Of a stretch of DNA of 25,943 nt, positions 14,952 to 23,455 are shown in pieces (the stretch's first letter is position 1; every line of letters begins with the position of its first letter). The translations under genes were made by a program, and so were the position numbers. Source of the stretch: Terrisporobacter sp. (lineage in GTDB: Bacteria > Bacillota_A > Clostridia > Peptostreptococcales > Peptostreptococcaceae); contig JARKUZ010000002.1 of NCBI GenBank assembly GCA_029851945.1, forward strand, positions 1-25,943, in the 5' to 3' direction. The notes beneath the pieces are model-generated. The model was not told the origin of the DNA. It did not search any database and worked only from the letters and a program-made list of their open reading frames with translations.

Positions 14952-16097
14952 ATGGGTTTTGTATCTTTAAAGAATATAAATAAACAATATAAAGGAAATA
15001 ATAAAAAATCAGTTACGGATTTTAATTTAGATATAGAAAAGGGAGAATTTATAGCATTTGTTGGACCATCTGGATGTGGTAAGTCTACTACATTAAGAAT
15101 GATAGCAGGATTTGAAGAAGTAACAGAGGGAAGTATTGAAATAGATGGACAAGTTGTAAACAATTTATTGCCAAGGGATAGAGGTATAGCTATGGTTTTC
15201 CAAAACTACGCATTATATCCTCACATGACAGTAGAAAAAAACATAGCTTTTGGACTAAAAAATATAAAAACTCCAAAGGAAGAAATTGATAAGAAGGTAG
15301 ACTGGGCAGTAGATATTTTAGGACTTGAAGAATATAGAAAAAGAAAGCCAAAGAATTTATCAGGTGGACAACGTCAAAGGGTGGCACTGGGAAGAGCCAT
15401 AGTTCGCAATCAAAAAGTATTTTTAATGGATGAGCCACTATCAAACTTAGATGCAAAGTTACGTGTAAGTATGAGAAACGAAATAACAAAATTACATAGA
15501 GCTTTGGGTGCAACTACTATTTATGTAACTCACGACCAAATAGAAGCCATGACTATGGCAGATAGAATAGTAGTAATGAAAGATGGTGTTATCCAACAAA
15601 TAGGTTCACCTATTAAACTTTATGATGAACCAGCAAATAAGTTTGTTGCAGGATTTATAGGATCTCCTCAGATGAACTTTATAGAGGTAAATATAAAAGA
15701 TAACGTAGTAGAGTTTAAGGACGGTAACAAAATACACCTAAGCAAAGGTGTAAGAGATAGATTACAAAAATCAGGCAAAATGATTTTAGGTATTAGAGGA
15801 GAAGATATTAAATTTGATTTCTTAAATATGGACCTTAGAAAAGATGATGTATTACATTCTACTGTAACTAATGTTGAAGTTATGGGAAATGAAAATAACA
15901 TATACTTCTCTTTAGGTGAAGAAACAGTAGTAGCAAGAGCATCTAAATATGATTTAAAAAAAATAGGAGAGAAAATTGAATTTGTAATAGATACAAATAG
16001 ATTACATTTTTTCGATATAGAAACGGGAGAAAATATAATTAATTACTTACATGGAGGAGAAGAAAATAATGAACAAGCCAAAGTTACATCTAACTAG
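14952..16097 (+). CDS. ugpC: sugar ABC transporter ATPase, MsmK/UgpC type
   Basis: A 381-residue ATPase of the carbohydrate-import CUT1 class. Walker [10 protein letters not shown] (38-46), Q-loop [13 protein letters not shown], signature [14 protein letters not shown], Walker [16 protein letters not shown] and switch histidine in [15 protein letters not shown] are all intact, and the C-terminal third is a TOBE/MalK-like regulatory domain. Automated pipelines call this family UgpC; functionally it is an MsmK-type ATPase and may energise other sugar importers too. AAGGAGGG at 14937-14944 precedes ATG 14952. Unusually for Firmicutes, where one MsmX/MsmK often serves many importers, this locus carries its own copy. 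It overlaps the GH32 gene by 29 bases. Confidence 0.93.
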   Translation: MGFVSLKNINKQYKGNNKKSVTDFNLDIEKGEFIAFVGPSGCGKSTTLRMIAGFEEVTEGSIEIDGQVVNNLLPRDRGIAMVFQNYALYPHMTVEKNIAFGLKNIKTPKEEIDKKVDWAVDILGLEEYRKRKPKNLSGGQRQRVALGRAIVRNQKVFLMDEPLSNLDAKLRVSMRNEITKLHRALGATTIYVTHDQIEAMTMADRIVVMKDGVIQQIGSPIKLYDEPANKFVAGFIGSPQMNFIEVNIKDNVVEFKDGNKIHLSKGVRDRLQKSGKMILGIRGEDIKFDFLNMDLRKDDVLHSTVTNVEVMGNENNIYFSLGEETVVARASKYDLKKIGEKIEFVIDTNRLHFFDIETGENIINYLHGGEENNEQAKVTSN

Positions 16098-17409
16098 TGA
16101 AAGAAACTGGATGAATGATCCCAATGGACTTATATATTATAAAGGAAAATATCATGCATTTTATCAACATTTCCCTTATGCACCTCAATGGGGAACTATG
16201 CACTGGGGACATGCTATAAGTGATGATATGGTAAATTGGACTTATGAACCAATAGCATTATTCCCAACAAAATCATATGATCAAAATGGATGTTTCTCAG
16301 GAAGCGCCATAGAAGTAGATGGAGATTTATATTTATACTATACTTCTATCAAATATACAGAAACAGAAGAAGAAAATACAACAGTACCAAAAGATAATAC
16401 ATTTGAAGCATCACAAGCAATGATTATTTCTAAGGATGGATTTAATTTTGACAATTTCAATGATAAATCTTTAATAGTACCACCTATTACGGACGAAGAA
16501 TTAGGTCATTACACACATACTAGAGATCCTAAAGTTTGGAAATATAAAGACAACTATTATATGATTGTTGGAAGTAAAGTAAAGAAAGCTGACAAAGAAA
16601 AACATACAGGAAAAATATTATACTATAAAAGTAAAGATGCAAAAACATGGGAATATATAAATTCTTTTGAGTTACATGGACTGGGAGATATGTGGGAATG
16701 TCCCGACATATTTAATGTAGATGATAATTATATATTAGTAATGTCACCAGAAAATTATTATACTGATGGAACATACCCAACAAACAATGCAGTTATGGGT
16801 ATTGTGGATTTTGAAGAAGAAAGTTGTAATACAAAATTTGATAAAGATGATTTTAGAGTATCAGATTTAGGCCTAGATTACTATGCTCCACAAACATTTA
16901 TAGACAAAGAAGGAAGACGAGTTCAATTTGGTTGGCTAAGAATGAATAAACCTTTTGAAAACCACACATGGCTAGGTATGATGAGTTTGCCAAGAGTAAT
17001 AGAAGTTAAAAATAAAGAAATTACTACTAACGTTCATCCAAATATATCTTCTTTATTTACAAAGGAAATAAATATGGATACTATAGATAATGTAGATTTT
17101 AGTATTCCTACATGTATCAAAGCTACTTTAAAAGAGAATTCAAAAATAAGCATAGGTGGATATGAAATCACATTTGAAAATAATGTTATAACTGCTGATA
17201 GAAGTAAAGTCTTTGATGAAGAGTATGTAAACATAAAAGCATCAACTTCACAGTTAGAAGATGAATGTAACATAGAAGTGTATATTGATTATGGAGTAAT
17301 AGAAACTTACATAAATAAGGGACAATATGTAATAAGCCATATTGTAAATCCATTGGAAAATAAATTACAAATAGATAATTTAAGGGATTTTAAGATATAT
17401 ACTATCTAA
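16069..17409 (+). CDS. GH32 beta-fructosidase (sucrase), intracellular
   Basis: A 446-residue glycoside hydrolase family 32 enzyme that should cleave sucrose or short fructo-oligosaccharides, releasing fructose. The catalytic nucleophile is D17 in WMNDPNG, the transition-state stabiliser D153 in TRDPKVW, and the acid/base E210 in WECPD; QHFP, WGHA and FSGSA are further family motifs. There is no signal peptide, so it acts in the cytoplasm. ATG 16069 is chosen because GGAGGAG at 16053-16059 is well placed; an in-frame ATG at 16051 would include that RBS. In PTS-linked loci the same family hydrolyses sucrose-6-phosphate; here import is by ABC transporter, so the likely substrate is the free sugar. 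Confidence 0.93.
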   Translation: MNKPKLHLTSERNWMNDPNGLIYYKGKYHAFYQHFPYAPQWGTMHWGHAISDDMVNWTYEPIALFPTKSYDQNGCFSGSAIEVDGDLYLYYTSIKYTETEEENTTVPKDNTFEASQAMIISKDGFNFDNFNDKSLIVPPITDEELGHYTHTRDPKVWKYKDNYYMIVGSKVKKADKEKHTGKILYYKSKDAKTWEYINSFELHGLGDMWECPDIFNVDDNYILVMSPENYYTDGTYPTNNAVMGIVDFEEESCNTKFDKDDFRVSDLGLDYYAPQTFIDKEGRRVQFGWLRMNKPFENHTWLGMMSLPRVIEVKNKEITTNVHPNISSLFTKEINMDTIDNVDFSIPTCIKATLKENSKISIGGYEITFENNVITADRSKVFDEEYVNIKASTSQLEDECNIEVYIDYGVIETYINKGQYVISHIVNPLENKLQIDNLRDFKIYTI

Positions 17410-17442
17410 ATTAAGTGTTATGAGCAGTAGAGAAAGGAATTT

Positions 17443-18423
17443 ATGAATATGAAATATGATGTAGTAGCCCTTGGAGAGTTATTAATTGATTTTACTTTTG
17501 AAGGTAAAAGCAATCAAGGAAATAATACTTATGAAGCTAATCCAGGAGGAGCTCCTTGCAATGTGTTAGCTATGTTAAATAAGATGAATAAAAAAACTGC
17601 TTTTATAGGAAAAGTAGGAAAAGATGCTTTTGGGCAAATTTTAAAAAGTACAATTGATAATGTAGGTATAAGCTCTAAAGGATTAGTATTTGATGATAAG
17701 GTTAATACTACATTAGCTTTTGTTAATACTGATGAAAATGGAGAAAGAAGTTTTTCATTCTATAGAAATCCAGGAGCAGATATGATGTTAACGGAAGAAG
17801 AAGTGGATTTTGAATTAATTAGAAATTCGAAAATATTCCATTTTGGAACATTATCAATGACACATGAAAAAGTGAGAATAGCAACAAAAAAAGCCATAGA
17901 AGAAGCAAAAAAACAAAATATACTAATATCTTTTGATCCTAATTTAAGACCATTATTATGGGAAGACTTAAACTTAGCTAGAGAACAAATAGATTTTGGA
18001 TGTTCTGTATGTGATATTTTAAAAATAGAAGATGAAGAAGCTAAATTTTTAACTGGTTGTGATAATATTGACGAAGCAGTGGAAATATTAAAAAATAAAT
18101 ATGACATAAAGCTTATTTTATTAACTGCTGGAAGTAAAGGTAGTGTGGCTTATTATAAGGATTTAGTGATAGAACAAAAAGCTTATTTACAAGATAATAC
18201 TATAGATACAACTGGAGCAGGGGATACTTTCTGTGGAAGTTGTTTAGGATATATTATAGACAACAATATAGATGAATTAAATGAAGAAAAAATAAAGGAT
18301 ATGCTTTCTTTTGCCAGTGCAGCAGCATCAATAGTAACAACAAGAAAAGGTGCAATTTGCTCTATGCCAGAAATTGAGGAAGTAGAAAAATTAAGAGATA
18401 AAGATTGTATATATTCAGTGTAA
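17443..18423 (+). CDS. PfkB-family fructokinase
   Basis: A 326-residue ribokinase/PfkB-family sugar kinase. The N-terminal signature PGGAPCNVLAML and C-terminal DTTGAGDTFCGSCLG, with catalytic base D261, are intact; the lid and ATP-site residues LLTAGSKGS are also seen. Its place after a GH32 fructosidase makes fructokinase (fructose plus ATP to fructose-6-phosphate) the best call over generic carbohydrate kinase. ATG 17443 has AAAGGA 5 nt upstream; ATG 17449 is an alternative. It is the last gene of the operon. No terminator is seen before the IS3 remnant that begins 36 bp later. Confidence 0.92.
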   Translation: MNMKYDVVALGELLIDFTFEGKSNQGNNTYEANPGGAPCNVLAMLNKMNKKTAFIGKVGKDAFGQILKSTIDNVGISSKGLVFDDKVNTTLAFVNTDENGERSFSFYRNPGADMMLTEEEVDFELIRNSKIFHFGTLSMTHEKVRIATKKAIEEAKKQNILISFDPNLRPLLWEDLNLAREQIDFGCSVCDILKIEDEEAKFLTGCDNIDEAVEILKNKYDIKLILLTAGSKGSVAYYKDLVIEQKAYLQDNTIDTTGAGDTFCGSCLGYIIDNNIDELNEEKIKDMLSFASAAASIVTTRKGAICSMPEIEEVEKLRDKDCIYSV

Positions 18424-18458
18424 TATATGATTTAAAAAATAGCCTAGGTGATATAAAA

Positions 18459-19434
18459 TGTACCCTTTGTTAAGGACAGTTTAATGAAATGGCTATTTGG
18501 CTAACAAGATGATTTCTGTATTGAACAGGAGTCATCTTGTTTAAATTCCACTGATATCTATCATTATTGTAGTAGTCTATATAATCATCTATTTCCTTTA
18601 TAACTTCATCTATATCATTACAATTACTAAGAATAGCCTCATCTTTAAAGTGACCCAAAAATGACTCCTGTGGAGCATTATCTCAATAATTGCCCCTCCT
18701 AGACATTGATTGTTTTAACCCTAGTTTTTTACTCTATTTTGAAATATAGGACTCGTATAATGTACCCCTTGATCTGAATGTAAGATAGCTCAGTGATGGA
18801 ACTTAAATTCTAAATTTAATTTTAGTTTATCCAATATTTTTAAAGTAATATCAAGCCGAAGGTTATCGGAGATATGATGAGCTAATATTTCATTGGTATA
18901 TGAATCTTTTATTGTTGATAAATAAGCTCTTTTTCCATTTTTATAATTTAAATATGTAATATCAGTCAATAGAATTTTACCAGGGATATCCTGCTTAAAA
19001 TATCTATTTACTAGATTAGGCATAATAGTGTGTTCTTTTGTAGCTTTCATCATACATCTATAAGGATTAGCTTTTCTAATTGGACAAACTATATTATATT
19101 TTTTCATTATTCTTCTGATACGTTTTAAATTATATGTAATATTAAATTCATTTTCTAAAACCATTTTTATCTGTCTTGCACCTTTTTTGCGACCTTTGAA
19201 ATTAAAGGCTTTTAGCACATTTTCTTTAACTAAAATGTCGGCTTTTTCTTTTGATTTTCTTAATGACTTACCTTTAGATGAGAAGTATTGGTAATAACCT
19301 GAACGAGATACACCTGAAATTTTGCAAAAATAACTTATCATATTTTTTAATTTATACTTGTTTATGGTAGATTTAATAATTATATATTTTTTATAATTAC
19401 TATATAATGGATATAAATATTTTTCTGATATCAT
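18459..19434 (-). mobile_element. degenerate IS3-family element with broken orfB transposase
   Basis: On the minus strand the reading matches IS3 orfB: HTH_21 (KKGARQIKMVLENEFNITYN, then KRIRRIMKKYNIVCPIRK), the first catalytic aspartate in LLTDITYLNY, LHSDQGVHYTSPIFQ and the DNAPQESFLGHFKDE segment carrying the glutamate. It is broken by an in-frame TGA before AILHSDQG (about 18788), by a one-base frameshift near 18735 (in VKKLGLKQS) and by TGA in place of the usual TGG before DNAPQ (near 18683). The outer end TGTACCCTTTGTTAAGGACA (18459-18478) is an IS3-like terminal repeat. orfA and the other end are not visible, so the element is dead. Confidence 0.88.
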
Positions 19435-19601
19435 TTAAGAATACAGAAATTAAATCTATATTATTATTCAAAAATCTCGAGAAATACTAAGAAAAATTAA
19501 ATTAGTATGAAAATGAGTAGTTTTAATATATTTGGATTTAATGAAATTAAAATATTTAAAATATAAAGAGTAAAAACTAATGTAGCAAAGGGAGTATTAA
19601 A

Positions 19602-19631
19602 ATGGGATTAATATATAGAAAATCATTCTAA
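19602..19631 (+). pseudogene. truncated start of a DUF4236-like gene
   Basis: GGGAG (19590-19594) precedes ATG 19602, which opens MGLIYRKSF and then TAA. MGxxYRKSF is the characteristic start of DUF4236 proteins. The rest of the gene is missing and repeat type 1 copy 3 follows at 19665. It is short, so the family call is only suggestive. Confidence 0.4.
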
Positions 19632-19664
19632 AAGCTTAAAAAATATAGTTGAGATACAAAAGCG

Positions 19665-19706
19665 TTAAATTCCAATTTGTTAAGAAGATTTGATAGACAA
19701 TATTAA
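19665..19706 (+). repeat. dispersed repeat type 1, copy 3
   Basis: Shares TCCAATTTGT, AGATTTGAT and ACAATATTAA with 9918-9973. It runs directly into copy B of the 146-bp repeat. Confidence 0.45.
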
Positions 19707-19843
19707 AATTTTTTATAAAATAAATAAAAAGTACTAAAATTTACGTTTATAAATTATAGTTATGTATTTCCAATAAAATCAAAGCCCTTAAAATTCATTT
19801 ATTTGGATTCTAAGGGCTTTCTTACTATATATTTTTAGATAAG
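19697..19843 (+). repeat. dispersed 146-bp repeat, copy B
   Basis: Same-orientation match to 5955-6100 across its length, ending TTTAGATAAG versus TTTATATAAG. It lies in a 500-bp gene-free stretch (19435-19940) that otherwise holds the DUF4236-like remnant and the sigma-factor control region. Confidence 0.8.
19781..19820 (+). terminator. hairpin in repeat copy B
   Basis: AAAGCCCTTA pairs perfectly with TAAGGGCTTT; the inner AATTC/GGATT stem and 8-nt loop match copy A. Where copy A has T in the left arm this copy has C, so both copies keep a pair (G-C here, G-U there) at that place. Confidence 0.65.
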
Positions 19844-19908
19844 TTGAACAATAAAATAAAAAATATTCAAACATGCAAGTTTTTGATATTAATTTACGAA
19901 TTAATTAG

Positions 19909-19924
19909 TGTAAAAGCTTTTACA
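19909..19924. promoter_or_regulatory. perfect 16-bp palindrome before the sigma-factor gene
   Basis: TGTAAAAGCTTTTACA reads the same on both strands and ends 4 bp before the AGGAGG at 19928-19933. It is either an operator or, in the mRNA, a small hairpin next to the ribosome binding site. Confidence 0.6.
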
Positions 19925-19940
19925 GTTAGGAGGAAGTAAC

Positions 19941-20474
19941 TTGCAAGATAAGTTAATGATTAAATACATAAAAAAGAGAAATGAAAAAGGAATGGAAATT
20001 TTAATAGACCAATATAATGGCCTTATTACTTCTGTAGTTAGGTATCATTTAGGTTCGCTTATTAATTATGAAGAAGAATGTGTTAGTGATACTTTACTAG
20101 CTATTTGGAATAACATAGATGGATTTGAAAAAAATAAAAATTCTTTTAAAAACTGGATATGTGCAATAGCCAAATATAGAGCAATTGATTATAAAAGAAA
20201 ATATCTAAACAAGATGGAATTATCTACATTAGATGAAGAAACATCATATATAGATAAAAATTTGTTACAAATAGAAATACAAGAAGAATTAAATGAAACA
20301 TTAAACTTTTTATCTAAAGAGGATGAAGAAATATTTAGACGATATTATCTAGAAGATGAAAGTATAGTAGATATAGCACGTAATAAGAAATTAGCCATTT
20401 CTAGTGTTCATAGTAAGTTATCTAGAGGTAAAGCGAAAATAAGAAAATCTTTATTAAGGGATGGAGGTAAATAA
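19941..20474 (+). CDS. ECF-type RNA polymerase sigma factor
   Basis: A 177-residue sigma-70-family protein with region 2 (about 20-88; ILIDQYNGLITSVVRYHL, DTLLAIWNNIDGF and FKNWICAIAKYRAIDYKRKY) and region 4 (about 118-170; FLSKEDEEIFRRYYLEDESIVDIA followed by ISSVHSKLSRGKAKIRKSL). The start is TTG at 19941, 7 nt after AGGAGG; an ATG at 19956 lacks an RBS. It is coupled to the anti-sigma-like gene that starts one base after its stop codon. It is expected to be held inactive by that membrane protein until an envelope signal appears. No AAAAC-N17-CGTC promoter like that of the second sigma gene is visible upstream. Confidence 0.92.
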   Translation: MQDKLMIKYIKKRNEKGMEILIDQYNGLITSVVRYHLGSLINYEEECVSDTLLAIWNNIDGFEKNKNSFKNWICAIAKYRAIDYKRKYLNKMELSTLDEETSYIDKNLLQIEIQEELNETLNFLSKEDEEIFRRYYLEDESIVDIARNKKLAISSVHSKLSRGKAKIRKSLLRDGGK

Positions 20475-20475
20475 A

Positions 20476-21573
20476 GTGATAGATAAATACAAAGTATTAA
20501 ATAACGAAAAAATTCAATTTGATAGATATACTGAAGTAAAAACTGATAATGAGAAAATGAAAAATATAATGAAATCAAAGATAAAACCTAGAAAGCAAGT
20601 GAATAAAAAGTTAATAGTAGCTAGTGTATCAGCTACACTAGTTTTAGGCTCTGTAGCTCTTACAAATGAGAGGGCATTGGCATATATCAATAGATTAGTA
20701 AATAGTATTGAGTATTTTTTAGATAGAGACTCTGGAGAGTTTGATAAATATAAGTTTGAAGGAAACCAATCATTAGAAAAAGATGGATTGATACTTAACT
20801 TAGGAGATGTAATGATTGATGATAGACAGTTAATTGTAAGTTTGGGGATTGATTATAGTAATTTTGATTTAGAGAAAAATGGATTTAATAAAAAGGACTT
20901 TGTGCCAGATTTACCGCTTATTACAATAGGAGATATGTCTTTTCCTGGTCAAGGTGGATTAATTAATCAAAGGAATGTAAGAGGTGAGGATAAAAAAGAA
21001 GTTTTATACATTGTTAATCTAACTAAAATTGACACCGATGGAGATGGGATCGTTGATACGGACATTGATATACTTAAAAATTTAGAGGAAAATAAAGATT
21101 ATAATATGAAAATTAAATTTAAAGACTTTGATATAGGTGAGTCAAAAACAGAGTCAGGTAAGTGGTTAAGCAAGGAATTTGGAACATGGGAATTTAATAC
21201 TACTATAAATACTTCTAATATATCCAATGATATGAAAACTGTTGAAATTAACAAGGTCATTGATATAAATGAAGGAAATATAAAATGCAAGCTGAAGATT
21301 GATGATATAAGGATATCTCCTGTATCTGCAAAGGTTAAGATGGATATAGAAGGAGATATTTCAAATAATACATACTTCTCCTTGTCAGTAACAGATGAAA
21401 ATGGTAAAGATTTAATGAATCTTGATAGTGGTATTTCAGATACTGAAAATACAGTTTACTGTGATTTTGAACTTAAAGGGACAGAAGAGAAAATAGTAAT
21501 AACACCTGTTGTTTATATTGATGGTAATGAAAAACACTTTGATGATGAAGTAATACAAATAGAAATTCCATAA
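20476..21573 (+). CDS. DUF4179-type membrane protein, probable anti-sigma factor
   Basis: From GTG at 20476 (365 residues) the protein has a short cytoplasmic N terminus (MIDKYKVLNNEKIQFDRY...), one membrane helix (about residues 45-70, VNKKLIVASVSATLVLGSVAL) and an extracellular domain of about 290 residues with the DUF4179 strand VMIDDRQLIVSLGIDYSNF. GGAGGT at 20463-20468 lies 7 nt before this GTG; an in-frame ATG at 20461 would include the RBS and overlap the sigma gene. Residues 186-198 (DTDGDGIVDTDID) form an EF-hand-like calcium-binding loop, which is unusual. Membership in the sigma-coupled DUF4179 group and its role as anti-sigma factor are inferred from topology and position. Confidence 0.85.
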   Translation: MIDKYKVLNNEKIQFDRYTEVKTDNEKMKNIMKSKIKPRKQVNKKLIVASVSATLVLGSVALTNERALAYINRLVNSIEYFLDRDSGEFDKYKFEGNQSLEKDGLILNLGDVMIDDRQLIVSLGIDYSNFDLEKNGFNKKDFVPDLPLITIGDMSFPGQGGLINQRNVRGEDKKEVLYIVNLTKIDTDGDGIVDTDIDILKNLEENKDYNMKIKFKDFDIGESKTESGKWLSKEFGTWEFNTTINTSNISNDMKTVEINKVIDINEGNIKCKLKIDDIRISPVSAKVKMDIEGDISNNTYFSLSVTDENGKDLMNLDSGISDTENTVYCDFELKGTEEKIVITPVVYIDGNEKHFDDEVIQIEIP

Positions 21574-21590
21574 TTTAATCATACATAAAA

Positions 21591-21626
21591 TAATACCAAT
21601 GATTATTAACATAGTTATTGGTATTA
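21591..21626 (+). terminator. hairpin after the anti-sigma gene
   Basis: TAATACCAAT pairs with ATTGGTATTA around a 16-nt loop, 18 bp after the anti-sigma stop. It lacks a strong T-run but is the likely transcript end. Confidence 0.55.
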
Positions 21627-21662
21627 CTTATGTTTATAGAACTTTGGTGACTTTTTAAAAAT

Positions 21663-21743
21663 GTGATTGCTATACATGATGAACAAGTATATGACATTGT
21701 AGTTGAATATATGGATCGTCAATCAAGAGGATTTAATGTTTAG
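21663..21743 (+). pseudogene. possible 3' remnant of an unrecognised gene
   Basis: A 26-codon open stretch ending in TAG contains IHDEQVYDIVVEYMDRQSRG, which has a normal protein-like composition. It has no RBS, and the frame is closed just upstream by TGA at 21648. Family unknown; could be chance. Confidence 0.25.
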
Positions 21744-21770
21744 TAAAAATTATTTAAATACAGTACAAAA

Positions 21771-21798
21771 AAGGGTGTCCCAAAAATGTCACACCCTT
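21771..21798 (-). terminator. second (distal) terminator after the MATE gene
   Basis: AAGGGTGT pairs with ACACCCTT; on the minus strand it is followed by six T residues. It backs up the stem at 21810-21858. Confidence 0.65.
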
Positions 21799-21809
21799 AT
21801 CAATTATAA

Positions 21810-21858
21810 AAAAACTCTATCTTGGTACACATATTACAGTGGCTAAGATAGAGTTTTT
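21810..21858. terminator. 14-bp-stem bidirectional terminator after the MATE gene
   Basis: AAAAACTCTATCTT (21810-21823) pairs perfectly with AAGATAGAGTTTTT (21845-21858); T-runs occur on both strands. It lies 34 bp beyond the MATE stop codon. Confidence 0.8.
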
Positions 21859-21892
21859 CAAATTTGTCACTTGAGCAAATCGAAATTTTTTA

Positions 21893-23287
21893 TTAATTAC
21901 AAGAATTTATTTCACTCATTCTTATATTCATACATTTCATTTCCTTATATACAAGTATTCCTGCTGTTATAAATGCAATACTATCTGCTATTGGACCTGC
22001 ATACATAACACCATCAATACCTAAAAATTTTGGCAATATAATAACTAATGGCAATAAGAATATTATTTGTCTTGTCAATGATAGAATAATACCTTTTTGA
22101 GATTTTCCAATAGATGTAAAAAAGTTTGATGTAAGTGGTTGAATACCATTTACAAATGTCATGAACATAAATATTCTAAAATATCTTTGAGCAAATTCAA
22201 AGTAATTTTCATCTCCCTGACCAAATATGCTTATTATTTGTCTCGGGAATATTTGGAAACATAAAAATGCAACAATAGAAATCAATGTAACTGCAATAGC
22301 TGCTGTTTTGTATGTTTTTTTGACTCTATCGTAATTTTGTGCTCCATAATTAAATCCTACTATTGGTTGGCATCCTTGTGATATTCCTAATGTAAATGCC
22401 AGATAAACTATATTAACTTTTGATATTACACCAACACTAGCAAGAGGTATTTCACTTCCATAATGTGATAAAGCCCCATAATAAGTAAGTATATTATTCA
22501 TAGTTATCTGAACAACCATCATAGCTAACTGATTAAAACATGATGCTGCACCTAATGCTGATATAGCTAGCACAAGTTTTTTTCTTAATTTGAAATTATT
22601 TCTTGATAGTTTTACACTTTTAAATTTGAAAAGGTATCTAGCAACAATTATACTTGATAATATTTGACCAATAACAGTTGCATATGCAGCTCCTGCCATA
22701 CCTAAGTCAAATACAAATATAAATATTGGGTCAAGTATAGTATTTAATATTGCTCCAGACAATGTACTTAACATTGCATAGGTAGGACTACCATCAGAAC
22801 GAATTAGATTACTACATCCTATAGAAAATATTAAAAATGGAATACCAAATGAAGTTATTCTAGTATAAGTAAGTGCATAAGGCATTATATCTTTTGTTGC
22901 ACCAAATAAATGTAATAATGGATTTAAAAATATTATTACTAATAAAGATAAAGTTACTCCTGATATAATCATAGATATAACACTATTTCCTACTATGTAA
23001 GCAGCTTCTTCTTCTTTTTTTTGACCCATTCTAAGATTGAAATTAGAAGCACCACCTATTCCTAATAGAAGTGCTAATGCTGTACATATAGTATTTAGTG
23101 GAAATGTTATGTTAGTTGCTGCATTACCAAGCATTCCTACACCTTGTCCTATAAATATTTGGTCTACTATATTATATAGTGCGCTTACCAAAAAACTTAT
23201 TATAGAAGGTGTTGCGAATTTAAAAATTAATTTACCTACATTATCGGTTGCTAATGGATTGTTTAAATTGTTTATGTTTGCCCCCAT
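21893..23287 (-). CDS. MATE-family multidrug/cation exporter
   Basis: A 464-residue integral membrane protein with about twelve helices in two homologous halves. Family features include NPLATDNVGKLIFKFATPSIISFLVSALYNIVDQIFIGQGVG at the N terminus, INTICTALALLLGIGGASNF-like helix 2, the SDGSPTYAM loop and the second-half repeat with CFNQLAMMVVQ and FNYGAQNYDRV. It would export drugs or cationic metabolites in exchange for Na+ or H+; the substrate cannot be told. AGGAG lies 8 nt before the ATG. It stands as a single-gene unit with two terminators. Confidence 0.93.
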   Translation of the reverse strand: MGANINNLNNPLATDNVGKLIFKFATPSIISFLVSALYNIVDQIFIGQGVGMLGNAATNITFPLNTICTALALLLGIGGASNFNLRMGQKKEEEAAYIVGNSVISMIISGVTLSLLVIIFLNPLLHLFGATKDIMPYALTYTRITSFGIPFLIFSIGCSNLIRSDGSPTYAMLSTLSGAILNTILDPIFIFVFDLGMAGAAYATVIGQILSSIIVARYLFKFKSVKLSRNNFKLRKKLVLAISALGAASCFNQLAMMVVQITMNNILTYYGALSHYGSEIPLASVGVISKVNIVYLAFTLGISQGCQPIVGFNYGAQNYDRVKKTYKTAAIAVTLISIVAFLCFQIFPRQIISIFGQGDENYFEFAQRYFRIFMFMTFVNGIQPLTSNFFTSIGKSQKGIILSLTRQIIFLLPLVIILPKFLGIDGVMYAGPIADSIAFITAGILVYKEMKCMNIRMSEINSCN

Positions 23288-23386
23288 ATAATCACTCCTC
23301 TACACTTAATATTTTACCATTCTTTGTAATTCATTTCATGGCTATTATTTAAATATATATATATAAATTTTATTGTTATTAATTAA

Positions 23387-23434
23387 CTCTATTGCGACGT
23401 AAACATTATTTCTGTAGTATTGTAATTAATAGAG
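23387..23434 (+). promoter_or_regulatory. inverted repeat in the leader of the 23456 gene
   Basis: CTCTATT (23387-23393) and AATAGAG (23428-23434) could close a long loop just before the AAGGAG RBS at 23443-23448. It is short and AT-rich; function uncertain. Confidence 0.25.
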
Positions 23435-23455
23435 AAAAATATAAGGAGAAATTAA

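Noticed and set aside
16051..16068. Earlier start for the GH32 gene
   Set aside because: It would place the gene's own GGAGGAG ribosome binding site inside the coding sequence.
17034..17273. Minus-strand open frames inside the GH32 and kinase genes
   Set aside because: Reverse-strand shadows of well-supported enzymes.
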